Shown one piece after another: positions 50,848 to 61,911 of a stretch of 64,000 nucleotides of DNA. The stretch's first letter is position 1; each line of letters opens with the position of its first letter. The notes under the pieces were generated by a model. That model saw only the letters and a list, made by a program, of their open reading frames with translations, ran no database searches and was not told the origin of the DNA. A program made the position numbers and the translations under genes. The stretch lies in assembly GCA_017538255.1 (NCBI GenBank), contig JAFYJD010000024.1, positions 1 through 64,000 of the forward strand, read 5' to 3'. The DNA comes from Clostridia bacterium. GTDB taxonomy: Bacteria > Bacillota > Clostridia > Christensenellales > CAG-138.

Positions 50848-51165
50848 ATGAAAAAACTTATGAATGCGATAAAAAATAGAATAAACGATTATCGCGGCAG
50901 CCGCGGGATGCCCGGTGCGGGCGCCGGACGCTGCATTTTGATGTTTTGGGCCATAATCGTCTTTTCGTTTCTTCTGTTTGTCGGAGCGTATTTGATCGTC
51001 TTCAATGCCCCCAAACTGCGCTGGTGGTTCATACCGAGCCTTCTCGGATATTGGTTCCTGATAATGACGGTGGGGGATATAATAAGGTACAGACGCGAAA
51101 TGCACTCGAAGTTACTGTTTGAAAAGCAGTTGAAAAAACAAAACTCCTGCACAAACGATGATTAG
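50848..51165 (+). CDS. small two-helix membrane protein, unknown
   Basis: 105 residues: basic N-terminus with Gly/Arg-rich stretch, two membrane helices (near 34-55 and 65-83), then a basic tail. AGGAGG upstream supports ATG at 50848; the GTG at 50836 overlaps that site. No known domain recognised. Own promoter and terminator. Confidence 0.7.
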   Translation: MKKLMNAIKNRINDYRGSRGMPGAGAGRCILMFWAIIVFSFLLFVGAYLIVFNAPKLRWWFIPSLLGYWFLIMTVGDIIRYRREMHSKLLFEKQLKKQNSCTNDD

Positions 51166-51173
51166 TTCCTACG

Positions 51174-51200
51174 GCGGCGCCTATTCGGCGCCGCGTTTTT
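51174..51200 (+). terminator. terminator after small membrane protein
   Basis: CGGCGCC / GGCGCCG stem, short loop, CGTTTTT. Confidence 0.85.
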
Positions 51201-51218
51201 CGGTTATGGGCGCAAAAC

Positions 51219-51247
51219 TTGACAAAAACAGGCAGGCACAGTACAAT
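51219..51247 (+). promoter_or_regulatory. promoter of zinc-ribbon membrane protein gene
   Basis: TTGACA, exactly 17 bases, TACAAT. Confidence 0.85.
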
Positions 51248-51367
51248 ATAATATAACGCGAGGGCGGACCGCCTATAGACTTTTGCGGCAGGCTCCGTTT
51301 TCGGTATCGTGTGAAAAAAGCGCATCGGCGCAATATTCAGGCACAAAAAGTACAGGAGGCCAAAACA

Positions 51368-51877
51368 ATGAACGAACTCAAAAACTGCCCGTCCTGCGGC
51401 AACCCCATCGGCGCGGCGGATATCTTCTGCGAGAACTGCGGATATGATACCAGACCCGCGAGGGAGGCCGCCGCGGCAGCGTCCGCTCAGCCCGTCGCCA
51501 CACAGCCGCCCGCACAAAGCGCTCCGCAGTACGCACAGCCGCAGCCGCAGTATGCGCAGCCGCAGCAGCAGTACGCACAGCCGCAGCCGACCGTCATTTA
51601 CAACCCTCCTCAGCAGACGCCGATAACTGCGCAGACCCTGCCGGCGGAGTTCCGTCCGCTCAATCCCTGGGCGTATATCGGCTATTCGCTATTGTTCGCC
51701 ATACCGATCGTAGGCTTCATACTTATGTTTGTGTTTGCGTTCGGCGGCGGCAATATCAACAAAAAGAACTTCGCAAAGTCCTATGTCATTATTTTCTTCA
51801 TACTGCTTGCGCTCGTCCTTATCTTCCTGGTAATTATGCTTGTGGCCGTAAATAACTGGCGCGCATATATTCGATGA
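51368..51877 (+). CDS. zinc-ribbon protein with YAQPQ repeats and two membrane helices
   Basis: 169 residues. N-terminal double-CxxC zinc ribbon (CPSCG...CENCG), then an Ala/Gln/Pro/Tyr low-complexity linker with repeated YAQPQ units (about residues 55-80), then two membrane helices. CAGGAGG ribosome site. This architecture is widespread in gut Bacillota without a defined role; tethering or envelope sensing is possible. Confidence 0.8.
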   Translation: MNELKNCPSCGNPIGAADIFCENCGYDTRPAREAAAAASAQPVATQPPAQSAPQYAQPQPQYAQPQQQYAQPQPTVIYNPPQQTPITAQTLPAEFRPLNPWAYIGYSLLFAIPIVGFILMFVFAFGGGNINKKNFAKSYVIIFFILLALVLIFLVIMLVAVNNWRAYIR

Positions 51878-51913
51878 TATGAAATAAAGCGAACCATAAC
51901 GGTATAAAGATAA

Positions 51914-51943
51914 CCCCCGACACGGCGTCGGGGGTTTCTGTTT
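51914..51943 (+). terminator. terminator after zinc-ribbon gene
   Basis: CCCCCGAC / GTCGGGGG stem followed by TTTCTGTTT. Confidence 0.88.
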
Positions 51944-52057
51944 GCGGTTAGGTAAGTTTATTCCTCGGCGGTCGGAGTTTTCCGGGCGCGTTCGCGTCCG
52001 CGCCGGGGATGCTCTGCGCGTTTTAATCAGGTTTGCAAATCATAATATGCTTTGTTC

Positions 52058-52085
52058 AAAAAACGGCCTTCAAAAGCCGTTTTTT
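52058..52085 (-). terminator. terminator of XRE regulator gene
   Basis: AAAAAACGGC / GCCGTTTTTT hairpin whose end overlaps the regulator's stop codon; T-rich on both strands. Confidence 0.8.
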
Positions 52086-52410
52086 ATCTAGTGTTCAATC
52101 TTTTTATCATCGTCTTTATAAGTTCGAGGTCGTCATTTGAAAGAACTGAAAGCATTTGGTTTATCGGATCAAGCTGCTTTTCGCAGCGTTTGCCAAAGAG
52201 CAGATAATCCGCGGAAACATCGAGCGCACAGCAGATATTAACGAGGTTTTCGGGGCGCACGGCTTTCTTTCCGAGCTCAATGCCCGAGATGGATTGAATA
52301 CTCAAATTCACCGCCTCGGCAAGTTCCTTTTGAGTCATATTCAGCTCCCTGCGCCGCTCATATATGCGGTTGCCAAGTTCAAACAGCAGATCATCCTTGC
52401 TCAAATTCAT
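52084..52410 (-). CDS. XRE family transcriptional regulator
   Basis: 108 residues with a classical helix-turn-helix (RRRELNMTQKELAEAVNLSI then QSISGIELGKKAV) and an ALDVSADYLLFG end typical of phage-repressor-like regulators, plus a short helical C-terminus. AGAGGTGA precedes the ATG. Divergent to the zinc-ribbon gene at 52606, whose promoter contains a perfect inverted repeat, the likely operator. Confidence 0.92.
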   Translation of the reverse strand: MNLSKDDLLFELGNRIYERRRELNMTQKELAEAVNLSIQSISGIELGKKAVRPENLVNICCALDVSADYLLFGKRCEKQLDPINQMLSVLSNDDLELIKTMIKRLNTR

Positions 52411-52468
52411 ATCACCTCTAAGAGTATTATAACTGTTTCCTGCGAACACTAAACAATTATAATTTAAT

Positions 52469-52483
52469 AATATTGACAATATT
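52469..52483. promoter_or_regulatory. candidate operator AATATTG-A-CAATATT
   Basis: Perfect 7-bp inverted repeat with a single central base, covering the -35 TTGACA of the plus-strand promoter. Confidence 0.6.
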
Positions 52484-52501
52484 AAAGCATAATTGTATAA
52501 T
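52473..52501 (+). promoter_or_regulatory. promoter of zinc-ribbon gene at 52606
   Basis: TTGACA, exactly 17 bases, TATAAT; about 100-base leader to the start. Confidence 0.85.
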
Positions 52502-52605
52502 TTATGAATGAATGCCTGTGCGACAAGCAATCGAGAAAACTCGGTAGTCGAATTAGCGGCAGCTTGGCAAGCGTTTTTATATTATAAACAGGGAGGAGTT
52601 TAACT

Positions 52606-53592
52606 ATGAAGTGTAAGAACTGCGGTGCGGAAATCAGCGCAGGCGCAAAAAACTGCGAATACTGCGGAACTCAAATCTCGTATGAAATGCAAAAGGAGCA
52701 GGAACGGCTCAATAAATCGGGCTGCCCAAACTGCGGAAGCAGCAATATTAAGTTCGATCGTGAAAAACAAGCTGAAATCAAAAGTAAAAATGGCACTTCG
52801 GTTGTACGTAATACGGTTGGCTTGTGCAAGGATTGCGGCTTTACTTGGGCCGCTAACGGAAGCGCTTCCAATAAAAGGTCAAAAACTTGGCTGTGGGTGT
52901 TGGGATGGATCTTTGTTTTTCCGATACCGCTTACGATCGTGATGCTGCGAAAAAAGAATATGAAGCCTGTGCTCAAATACGGAGTGATAGCCGCGGTATG
53001 GTTGATTTATCTTTTGATTGTGGTTGCCGGAGGCTCGAATAAAGATGCGGATAGTGTGGCAGACGGTATAAATAGGGGCATTCCGCAGAATACGGAAACG
53101 GCAGCAAGCAGCACAGCGGCAGACACGACACAGACACCAACGCTCGCTCCAACCGCTGATCCCACGGAAAAGCCTACGCAGGCTCCAACCGCTAATCCCA
53201 CGGAAAAGCCTACGCAGGCTCCCACACCGCTCCCCACGCCCGGAGAAAAGCAAAACTTTACAGTCGACATAACGTGGGAGCGCACGGATAATAACGGAAC
53301 GAAGATCGGCAGTAATTGGTCCTATTACTATGAACTGAACGGAAAAGAACTTAAAAAAGGTTCAACTTGTTCTATATCCGCATGGGATAACATCACCATA
53401 TATGCAAAGTATACGGAAAATGATAGAAATCCCGACGTTGATGCAAAAACTATGACCTATGTAGTAACGGAAAGCGAAGTCAAAAACGGTTTCATAATCC
53501 AAATGGGGCTTTCGGTTACTGAAAACGGCGGTACCCACCGTGGAAAGTCAGCCGATTTTAACATCACGTTCAAATTCAAGCCGAAACGATAA
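52606..53592 (+). CDS. zinc-ribbon membrane protein with Pro/Thr linker and C-terminal beta domain
   Basis: 328 residues: two zinc ribbons (CKNCG...CEYCG and CPNCG...CKDCG), two membrane helices near 90-145, a Thr/Pro-rich linker with a 12-residue duplicated unit, and a C-terminal beta-rich domain of about 110 residues that I do not recognise. GGGAGGAG ribosome site. Divergent XRE regulator and operator suggest a regulated envelope or stress gene. Confidence 0.82.
   Translation: MKCKNCGAEISAGAKNCEYCGTQISYEMQKEQERLNKSGCPNCGSSNIKFDREKQAEIKSKNGTSVVRNTVGLCKDCGFTWAANGSASNKRSKTWLWVLGWIFVFPIPLTIVMLRKKNMKPVLKYGVIAAVWLIYLLIVVAGGSNKDADSVADGINRGIPQNTETAASSTAADTTQTPTLAPTADPTEKPTQAPTANPTEKPTQAPTPLPTPGEKQNFTVDITWERTDNNGTKIGSNWSYYYELNGKELKKGSTCSISAWDNITIYAKYTENDRNPDVDAKTMTYVVTESEVKNGFIIQMGLSVTENGGTHRGKSADFNITFKFKPKR
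53146..53217 (+). repeat. 36-bp tandem repeat in linker
   Basis: Two copies differing by one base (GAT versus AAT), encoding the duplicated APTxDP/NPTEKPTQ unit. Confidence 0.85.
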
Positions 53593-53594
53593 AT

Positions 53595-53629
53595 CAAAAC
53601 CACCGGTTGTTAATCAGCCGGTGGTTTTG
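53595..53629. terminator. bidirectional terminator between zinc-ribbon gene and gyrA
   Basis: 12-bp stem CAAAACCACCGG / CCGGTGGTTTTG between convergent genes. Confidence 0.85.
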
Positions 53630-53650
53630 ATTTGATTATTATTTCGATTC

Positions 53651-56260
53651 TTACGCCTCGCCGCTCTTGCCGCTTTCGACAACAGTTTCGGCGTTTTCGG
53701 AAGTTTCAACGGGTGCGCTGTCATCGGTTTCGATGATCTCGGCATTTTCCGCGTTCTCCGCGCTCTCGGTGCCGGGCTCCTCGTCGTTGTGCGGCGCGAG
53801 CGCGACGCTCGCAACGCGGTGATCGCCGTCGATGCGCATAAGGCGCACGCCCTGCGTGTTTCTCGATATGACGGAGATCGTGGAAAGCGGGGTGCGGATG
53901 ACGATGCCGTCGTCGCGGATCAGCATAAGGTCCTCGGTGCCGTCCGCCACCTTGAGGCAGACGAGTTTGCCCGTCTTTTCGGTGATGTTCATCGCGATTA
54001 TGCCCTTGCCGGCGCGGCCCTGACTGCGGTAGGCCTCCTCGTCGGTGCGCTTGCCCATACCGTTTTCGGTGATGGCGACGACGAACTGACCGGGCTTGAC
54101 CTTTGACATATCCACGACCGCGTCGCCGCCCGCGAGTTTGATCGCGCGAACGCCGCTTGCCGTTCTGCCCATCGCGCGCACGTCGCTCTCCGCAAAGCGG
54201 ATGGACTTGCCCTCGCGGGTGCCGATGATGAACTCGTCCTCGCCGCTTGAACGCTCAACGCTGATGAGTTCGTCGCCCTCCTTGAGATTCTGCGCGATTA
54301 TGCCGCCCTTGCGAATGTTCGCAAAATCGGAGAGGGGAGTCTTTTTGATGATGCCGCCCCTGGTGCATAGCACGAGATAGCCGCCGTCCGTCTCCTTGCC
54401 GATCGGGAACGACGCCGTCACGAACTCGCCCGTTTGAAGCTGCAGCAGATTTACTATCGGCGTGCCCTTCGCGGTGCGACCCGCTTCGGGTATCGAGTAG
54501 CACTTGATCCTGAACGCGCGACCCTTGTTGGTAAAGAACATAATGAACGCGTGGGTGGAGGTTACGAATATATCCTTAAGGAAGTCCTCGTCCTTGGTCG
54601 CGCCGGCGCTGATGCCCACGCCGCCGCGCCTCTGTGCGCGGTAGGTGGCCTCGGATATGCGCTTGATGTAGCCGTGGTGCGTGCAGGTTACGACCATATC
54701 CTCTTCCTGGATGATGTCGTCCATATCGATATCCTCGATGACCTGGGTTATCTCGGTGCGCCTCGCGTCCGCAAATCTGCGGCGGACTTCGAGCACCTCG
54801 TCCTTGATAACGCCGAGCAGTTTGTTCTCGTCCGCAAGGATGCCTTCGAGATACGCTATCGTGAGTTTGAGTTCGGCGTACTCCGCTTCGAGTTTTTCTC
54901 TTTCAAGCCCCGTGAGGCGCTGCAGACGCATATCAAGTATCGCCTGCGCCTGCTTTTCGGTAAAGCCGAAGCGCGCCATAAGGCGTTCCTTCGCCTCGCC
55001 GCCGTTGGCGCTCGCCTTGATTATCGCGATCACTTCGTCGATATTGTCGAGCGCGATGATGAGACCTTCCAAAATATGGATGCGTTCGCGGGCTTTGTCA
55101 AGATCGTACTGCGTGCGCCTTGTAACGACCTCTTTTTGATGCTTTAGATAATAGAACAGCATCTCGCGCAGATTGAGGACCTTGGGCTCGCCGTCCACGA
55201 GCGCGATCATTATGACGCCGAATGTGTCCTGAAGCTGGGTGTGCTTATAGAGGTTGTTGAGAACGACGTTCGCGTTGACGTCCTTTTTGAGCTCGATAAC
55301 GATGCGCATACCGGCGCGCGAACTTTCGTCGCGCAGGTCAGAAATGCCCTCGACCTTCTTTTCGTGAACGAGTTCCGCGATCTTTTCGACAAGTTTGGCT
55401 TTGTTCACCTGGTAGGGGATCTCGGTGATGATGATGCGCGAGCGGTCGGCCTTGTACTGTTCGATCTCGGATCTTGCGCGAACGAGTATCCTGCCCCTGC
55501 CGGTAAAATAGGCGTGGCGGATGCCGACGTCGCCCATGATCACGCCGCCCGTCGGAAAATCGGGACCGGGGATATAGGCCATCAGTTCATCGATCGTGAT
55601 ATCGGGGTTGTCGATCATCGCAACGAACGCGTCGATCGTTTCGCCGAGGTTATGCGGCGGGATATTGGTCGCCATACCGACGGCGATGCCGTTGGAGCCG
55701 TTGACGAGCAGATTCGGGTACCTTGCGGGAAGGACCGTTGGCTGCATCAAAGTTTCGTCGAAGTTGGGGGTAAAGTCGACCGTGTTCTTGTCAAGGTCGG
55801 AGAGCATCTCAAGGGTGAGTTTGCTCATCCTCGCCTCGGTATAACGCATCGCCGCGGCGGGGTCGCCGTCTATCGAGCCGAAGTTGCCGTGGCCCTCAAC
55901 AAGGGGATAACGCGTTGAGAACGACTGCGCGAGGCGCACGGTCGCGTCGTAGACCGCCGTATCGCCGTGGGGATGGTATTTACCCAGCACGTCGCCGACG
56001 AGGCGCGCGCATTTGCGGAACGGCTTGTCGGGCTGCATGCTGAGTTCGTCCATCGCGTAGAGTATGCGGCGGTGTACGGGTTTTAAGCCGTCGCGCACAT
56101 CGGGCAGCGCGCGGCTGATGATGACGGCCATCGCGTAGGAGATGAAACTCTTTTTCATCTCGCCGACGAGGTTTATCGGCAGTATCCTTCCGCCCTCGAT
56201 ATCGGTGGGAAGTTCGTTGGTGCCGAGCATCTCATAGTTTGTTTTTTTCTTTTCGTCCAT
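53651..56260 (-). CDS. gyrA: DNA gyrase subunit A
   Basis: 869-residue gyrase A. Breakage-reunion domain with catalytic Tyr in [11 protein letters not shown]; quinolone region [17 protein letters not shown] has Thr at the E. coli Ser83 position and Asp at 87. C-terminal beta-pinwheel with the gyrase box-like QRRGGVG, then an acidic tail ([10 protein letters not shown]). GGAG precedes the ATG. Follows gyrB by 26 bases. Confidence 0.97.
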   Translation of the reverse strand: MDEKKKTNYEMLGTNELPTDIEGGRILPINLVGEMKKSFISYAMAVIISRALPDVRDGLKPVHRRILYAMDELSMQPDKPFRKCARLVGDVLGKYHPHGDTAVYDATVRLAQSFSTRYPLVEGHGNFGSIDGDPAAAMRYTEARMSKLTLEMLSDLDKNTVDFTPNFDETLMQPTVLPARYPNLLVNGSNGIAVGMATNIPPHNLGETIDAFVAMIDNPDITIDELMAYIPGPDFPTGGVIMGDVGIRHAYFTGRGRILVRARSEIEQYKADRSRIIITEIPYQVNKAKLVEKIAELVHEKKVEGISDLRDESSRAGMRIVIELKKDVNANVVLNNLYKHTQLQDTFGVIMIALVDGEPKVLNLREMLFYYLKHQKEVVTRRTQYDLDKARERIHILEGLIIALDNIDEVIAIIKASANGGEAKERLMARFGFTEKQAQAILDMRLQRLTGLEREKLEAEYAELKLTIAYLEGILADENKLLGVIKDEVLEVRRRFADARRTEITQVIEDIDMDDIIQEEDMVVTCTHHGYIKRISEATYRAQRRGGVGISAGATKDEDFLKDIFVTSTHAFIMFFTNKGRAFRIKCYSIPEAGRTAKGTPIVNLLQLQTGEFVTASFPIGKETDGGYLVLCTRGGIIKKTPLSDFANIRKGGIIAQNLKEGDELISVERSSGEDEFIIGTREGKSIRFAESDVRAMGRTASGVRAIKLAGGDAVVDMSKVKPGQFVVAITENGMGKRTDEEAYRSQGRAGKGIIAMNITEKTGKLVCLKVADGTEDLMLIRDDGIVIRTPLSTISVISRNTQGVRLMRIDGDHRVASVALAPHNDEEPGTESAENAENAEIIETDDSAPVETSENAETVVESGKSGEA

Positions 56261-56286
56261 TGTTTTCTCCGGTTAAGTATCAACTT

Positions 56287-58317
<2,031 letters not shown>

Positions 58318-58326
58318 TTATTGGCT

Positions 58327-59454
58327 TTATATGGGCAGCGCGTCCTCGCCCTCGCGGGTAAGGCCGCCGTTTTCGCAGATGAACACCGCCATTTCGGGCA
58401 GATCCTCGAGCCCGTCCGCGGTAGCGGTGGTAAGAAAGCATTGGCAGTCGAATGCGGACGAGAGCAGCTCGTGCTGCCTCGAGCGGTCGAGTTCGCTCAA
58501 CACGTCGTCCAAAAGCAGAACGGGCGCTTCGCCGCGCTCAGCGCGCATCAGCGCGATCTCGCTGAGCTTCATACTGAGCGCCGCCGTGCGCTGCTGCCCC
58601 TGGGAGCCGTATACGCGCACGTCGAGCCCGTCGAGCAGGATGCCGACGTCGTCCCTATGGGGGCCGCGCGTGGTCATACCCTTGCGGATATCCTCGTTCC
58701 TTGCGGCGTAGAGTGCGTTATTGAGCGCGGTGCGCACATCGTCCCGCCCACCGTCGTCGAAGCGCACATTGGGCTTGTAGAAGGTGAAGAGTTCTTCGTT
58801 GCCGCCAGTGATGCGCAGGTTTATATCCCGCGCAAGGGTGCTGAGTTCGTCCATAAACTCGCGGCGAACGAGCATTATGTCGCCGCCGAGTTCGGTAAGG
58901 CGGTCGTCCCACATATCAAGTTCGATCGGGTCGGGCGCGCAGCCCGTTTCAAGCGCGGTTTTCAACAGGGCGCCGCGCTGCTTGAGCGCCGCGTTGTATT
59001 GCTGTAAACGGTAGAAGAACGCGGGGCGGAGCTGGCAAAGCTCCATATCCATAAAGCGCCGCCGCTCCTCGGGCGAATCCTTGACGAGCGAAAGGTCCTC
59101 GGGCGAAAACAGCACGGCGTTGAATACGCCCATAAGTTCGCCCATACGCTTTATCGGAACGCCGTCGACAAGCACCTGCTTACCTCCGCGGGAGAACTTG
59201 AACTCTATCCTGCGGTTGGCGCCCCGGCTGATGACCTCGAGCGCGACATAGGCGCCGAGGGAAGATCTGTTGATGAGTTCCGAGTCGCGCCGCGTGCGGA
59301 AACTGCGGCCGACGGCGCAGAGGTAGATGGCTTCGAGGATGTTGGTCTTGCCCGCGGCGTTCGCTCCGTAGATGACGTTAAGTTTGTCGCACGGCTCAAA
59401 GCGCAGTTCGTCATAACTCCTGTATGAATGAAGCCTAACCCCTGTGATGAGCAA
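58327..59454 (-). CDS. recF: DNA replication and repair protein RecF
   Basis: 375 residues. SMC-like ATPase: Walker A YGANAAGKTN, signature GSQGQQRTAALS, Walker B PVLLLDDVLSELD. Loads RecA at gaps with RecO/RecR. TTG start at 59454 chosen because GGAGGG is seven bases upstream; a GTG at 59487 gives 11 more residues with no ribosome site. First gene of the recF-gyrB-gyrA operon, inverted relative to dnaA. Confidence 0.95.
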   Translation of the reverse strand: MLITGVRLHSYRSYDELRFEPCDKLNVIYGANAAGKTNILEAIYLCAVGRSFRTRRDSELINRSSLGAYVALEVISRGANRRIEFKFSRGGKQVLVDGVPIKRMGELMGVFNAVLFSPEDLSLVKDSPEERRRFMDMELCQLRPAFFYRLQQYNAALKQRGALLKTALETGCAPDPIELDMWDDRLTELGGDIMLVRREFMDELSTLARDINLRITGGNEELFTFYKPNVRFDDGGRDDVRTALNNALYAARNEDIRKGMTTRGPHRDDVGILLDGLDVRVYGSQGQQRTAALSMKLSEIALMRAERGEAPVLLLDDVLSELDRSRQHELLSSAFDCQCFLTTATADGLEDLPEMAVFICENGGLTREGEDALPI

Positions 59455-59503
59455 GATAGTTCCCTCCGAGGCCGCATTTTGCGGCACTATAATTATCTAT
59501 TCA

Positions 59504-59532
59504 ATTATACCACAGCGGTGGATAAAATGCAA
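59504..59532 (-). promoter_or_regulatory. promoter of recF-gyrB-gyrA with DnaA-box-like spacer
   Basis: Minus strand TTGCAT, 17 bases, TATAAT. TTATCCACC (59517-59525) lies in the spacer and TTATACACT (59532-59540) just upstream, each one mismatch from a DnaA box. Confidence 0.7.
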
Positions 59533-59601
59533 GTGTATAAATATTATAAGTAGAAAGTATTCAATTCGGCGCTTTTTGCGTGAAAAACGCATGTCGCACT
59601 A

Positions 59602-59631
59602 TTGACAAGAAGGCGGCGGGGTGTATATAAT
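59602..59631 (+). promoter_or_regulatory. promoter of mgtE leader
   Basis: TTGACA, 18 bases, TATAAT. Confidence 0.82.
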
Positions 59632-59677
59632 AAAATAATGCGGGATTTCCGCTAAAATAACGGTAAAGGAGTAAGGT

Positions 59678-59785
59678 ATGGAATCTGATCAAGGCATAGG
59701 CGCGGATGTTCCGAGTATTTTTTGGGCGAGCCGAGAGGATGCTTTCATAGCGCTCCTTTCATACAGTAAACTCATCGGAATATAA
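59678..59785 (+). CDS. 35-residue leader peptide upstream of mgtE
   Basis: ATG preceded by AAAGGAGTAAGG, the strongest ribosome site in the region. The product runs MESDQGIGADVPSIFWASRE, then DAFIALLSYSKLIGI. It sits between a good promoter and mgtE, whose own start has no ribosome site and lies in a hairpin. A regulatory leader peptide, analogous in position to mgtA-type leaders, is inferred; a small independent protein is possible. Confidence 0.65.
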   Translation: MESDQGIGADVPSIFWASREDAFIALLSYSKLIGI

Positions 59786-59798
59786 GAACAGGCGCATT

Positions 59799-59828
59799 CC
59801 ATTACCGCAGTTGCAATGGCGGTTTTTT
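59799..59828 (+). promoter_or_regulatory. alternative hairpins overlapping the mgtE start
   Basis: CCATT (59799) can pair with AATGG (59815), or ACCGC (59804) with GCGGT (59819). The latter is followed by TTTTTT and resembles a terminator. The two are mutually exclusive and both include the mgtE ATG. Confidence 0.6.
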
Positions 59829-61192
59829 CAACAGATCTTTCTCAAACGATCGAAACGCTGCTTGAACGCAAGCAGTACAACAGCATAAGGGATATCCTTG
59901 TAACGGTCAACGCTCCGGATATTGCGACGATCCTCGAGGATCAGCCGGCGGAAAGGCTGATGCGTCTTTTCCGTCTGCTTCCGAAGGAGCTCGCGGCGGA
60001 TGTGTTCGTCGAAATGGAGCCGGAACGCCAAGAGGAACTCATAAACGGGTTTTCTGACAAGGAACTGTCCGAGATCCTATCCGAGATGTATGACGACGAC
60101 GCGGCCGATCTTCTTGAAGAGATGCCCGCGAACGTCGCAAACCGCATCTTAAAACACGCTGACCCCGATATGCGGCGCACGATCAACGAACTCCTCAAAT
60201 ATCCTGAGGACAGCGCGGGAAGCATTATGACGACCGAGTTCTGCGATCTGAGACCCACGATGAGCGCGGCGGATGCGCTCGCGCATATCCGAAAGACAGG
60301 TATCGACAAGGAAACGATCGATACCTGCTACGTTACGGAGAGGCGCATCCTGCTTGGAACGATAACGCTTCGCCAGCTCGTGCTCGCAGACGGCGGCGCG
60401 CTCGTATCCGATATGATGGACGAAAACTTCGTATCGGCAAACACGCTTGATGACAGCGAGCAGGTCGCGGATATGTTTGCAAAATACGACCTTTTGAGCA
60501 TACCCGTCGTGGACAGCGATTCAAGGCTCGTCGGTATCGTAACCGTTGACGACGCGATCGACGTTATCCGCGAAGAGGCGACCGAGGACATCGAAAAGAT
60601 GGCCGCTATTACGCCGTCGGGCAAACCCTATCCGCGCCTTTCGGTATTCGAGATATACAAAAACCGCATACCGTGGCTGATGCTGATGATGCTTTCGGCG
60701 ACGTTCACCCAGTTCATACTGAAGGGCTTCGAGGACGCGCTCTCCAAACTCGTCGTGCTCAGTTTCTATATTCCGATGCTGATGGACACGGGCGGCAACT
60801 CGGGCAGTCAGGCGTCCGTTACCATAATAAGAAGTCTTTCGCTCGGCGAGATCGAGTTCAAGGACATCTTCAAGGTCATCTTCAAGGAACTGCGCGTTGC
60901 GCTGATGTGCGGTGCGACGCTCGCAGTATTGACATTCCTCAAACTCCGCTTCATCGACGGACTGGATCACTCCTATGCGCTGTCCGTGGCGCTCGCCGTC
61001 GCGGCAACGCTGATGATAACGGTAGTGATCGCAAAGTTCTTCGGCTGCACGCTGCCGATGCTCGTTAAAAAGATCGGCCTCGATCCCGCGGTTATGGCAA
61101 GCCCGATGATTACCACGATCGTGGACGCGCTGAGCCTTGTGATCTACTTCCTGATCGCATCCGCGTTCGTGCTTCCGAACATACCGATATAA
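59816..61192 (+). CDS. mgtE: MgtE-family magnesium transporter
   Basis: 458 residues: N-terminal superhelical domain (about 1-125), two CBS domains (about 130-250; DLLSIPVVDSDSRLVGIVTVDD), a connecting helix and five membrane helices with the selectivity motif DTGGNSGSQASVT. Mg2+ binding to the cytosolic domains normally closes the channel. The start is the first ATG after a leader peptide and has no ribosome site, so translation may depend on upstream events. Confidence 0.95.
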   Translation: MAVFSTDLSQTIETLLERKQYNSIRDILVTVNAPDIATILEDQPAERLMRLFRLLPKELAADVFVEMEPERQEELINGFSDKELSEILSEMYDDDAADLLEEMPANVANRILKHADPDMRRTINELLKYPEDSAGSIMTTEFCDLRPTMSAADALAHIRKTGIDKETIDTCYVTERRILLGTITLRQLVLADGGALVSDMMDENFVSANTLDDSEQVADMFAKYDLLSIPVVDSDSRLVGIVTVDDAIDVIREEATEDIEKMAAITPSGKPYPRLSVFEIYKNRIPWLMLMMLSATFTQFILKGFEDALSKLVVLSFYIPMLMDTGGNSGSQASVTIIRSLSLGEIEFKDIFKVIFKELRVALMCGATLAVLTFLKLRFIDGLDHSYALSVALAVAATLMITVVIAKFFGCTLPMLVKKIGLDPAVMASPMITTIVDALSLVIYFLIASAFVLPNIPI

Positions 61193-61205
61193 AGATAATT
61201 TATAG

Positions 61206-61236
61206 AGCCCGCGGACAAAAACGGATTCCGCGGGCT
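61206..61236 (+). terminator. hairpin terminator after mgtE
   Basis: Perfect 10-bp stem AGCCCGCGGA / TCCGCGGGCT; the tail has few T, so efficiency is uncertain. Confidence 0.65.
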
Positions 61237-61265
61237 TGATATGTGAAAAAAGTTTTTTTAAAATC

Positions 61266-61295
61266 GGAAACCCCTGCAATAAAACGCCCGTTTTA
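61266..61295 (+). promoter_or_regulatory. candidate ECF-type promoter of sigma/anti-sigma operon
   Basis: GGAAAC, 17 bases, CGTTTTA, the typical -35/-10 form of ECF sigma promoters. It suggests autoregulation by the gene product downstream. Confidence 0.6.
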
Positions 61296-61328
61296 TGCAT
61301 TAACCTATCGAAAGGAGCAAAAAACAGT

Positions 61329-61895
61329 ATGTACCGTGAACCGACGATCGAAGCGGAACAGAATGCGCCCGAAAGCGCGAGGGCGGAGGCCTGCCTGATC
61401 GCGATCAAAAACGGCGACAAGTCGGCGCTTGAGGAACTATACTCCATAGCGAGTGCCCCCGTGTTTGCCTATGCTGTGAGCGTGCTTCGCAATCGCCACG
61501 ATTCGGAAGACGTACTGCATGACTGTTTTATAAGCATCTTCAATTCTGCGGGGGGATATGTGCCGCGCGGCAAGCCCTTTGCATGGATCATCACGATAGC
61601 CAAAAACCTTTGCCTTATGAAACTCCGCGAACGAAAGCGTTACACATCAAGCGGCGCTTTTGAGGAAGATTGGGATACGGCGTTCGCAGTCGACTGCGCC
61701 GCATCGGCAGAGGACCGGATGATGATTAAAGAATGTATGACGCTTCTTTCGGAAACGGAAAGCAAGGTGGTCGTGCTCCACGCGGTCGCGGGCTTCAAAC
61801 ACCGCGAGATCGCGGAGATAACGGATATGCCGCTTATGACGGTAATATCGCACTATCGCAGGGCGATCGCCAAACTTAAAAAAAGTCTTGAATGA
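61329..61895 (+). CDS. ECF-like sigma-70 family factor
   Basis: 188 residues. Sigma2 region (ALEELYSIASAPVFAYAVSV then RNRHDSEDVLHDCFISIF) and sigma4 region (LLSETESKVVVLHAVAGFKH then REIAEITDMPLMTVISHYRR), no sigma3, as in ECF factors. AAAGGAG supports ATG at 61329. Directly followed by a membrane anti-sigma-like protein, so activity is probably controlled by an envelope signal. Confidence 0.92.
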   Translation: MYREPTIEAEQNAPESARAEACLIAIKNGDKSALEELYSIASAPVFAYAVSVLRNRHDSEDVLHDCFISIFNSAGGYVPRGKPFAWIITIAKNLCLMKLRERKRYTSSGAFEEDWDTAFAVDCAASAEDRMMIKECMTLLSETESKVVVLHAVAGFKHREIAEITDMPLMTVISHYRRAIAKLKKSLE

Positions 61896-61911
61896 ATAGG
61901 AGGGGATCATA

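Noticed and set aside
54434-55147. Long plus-strand frames opposite gyrA
   Set aside because: Antisense shadows of gyrA with no ribosome sites or recognisable domains.
59632-59815. M-box magnesium riboswitch before mgtE
   Set aside because: None of the conserved M-box sequence blocks is present; a leader peptide and hairpins are seen instead.
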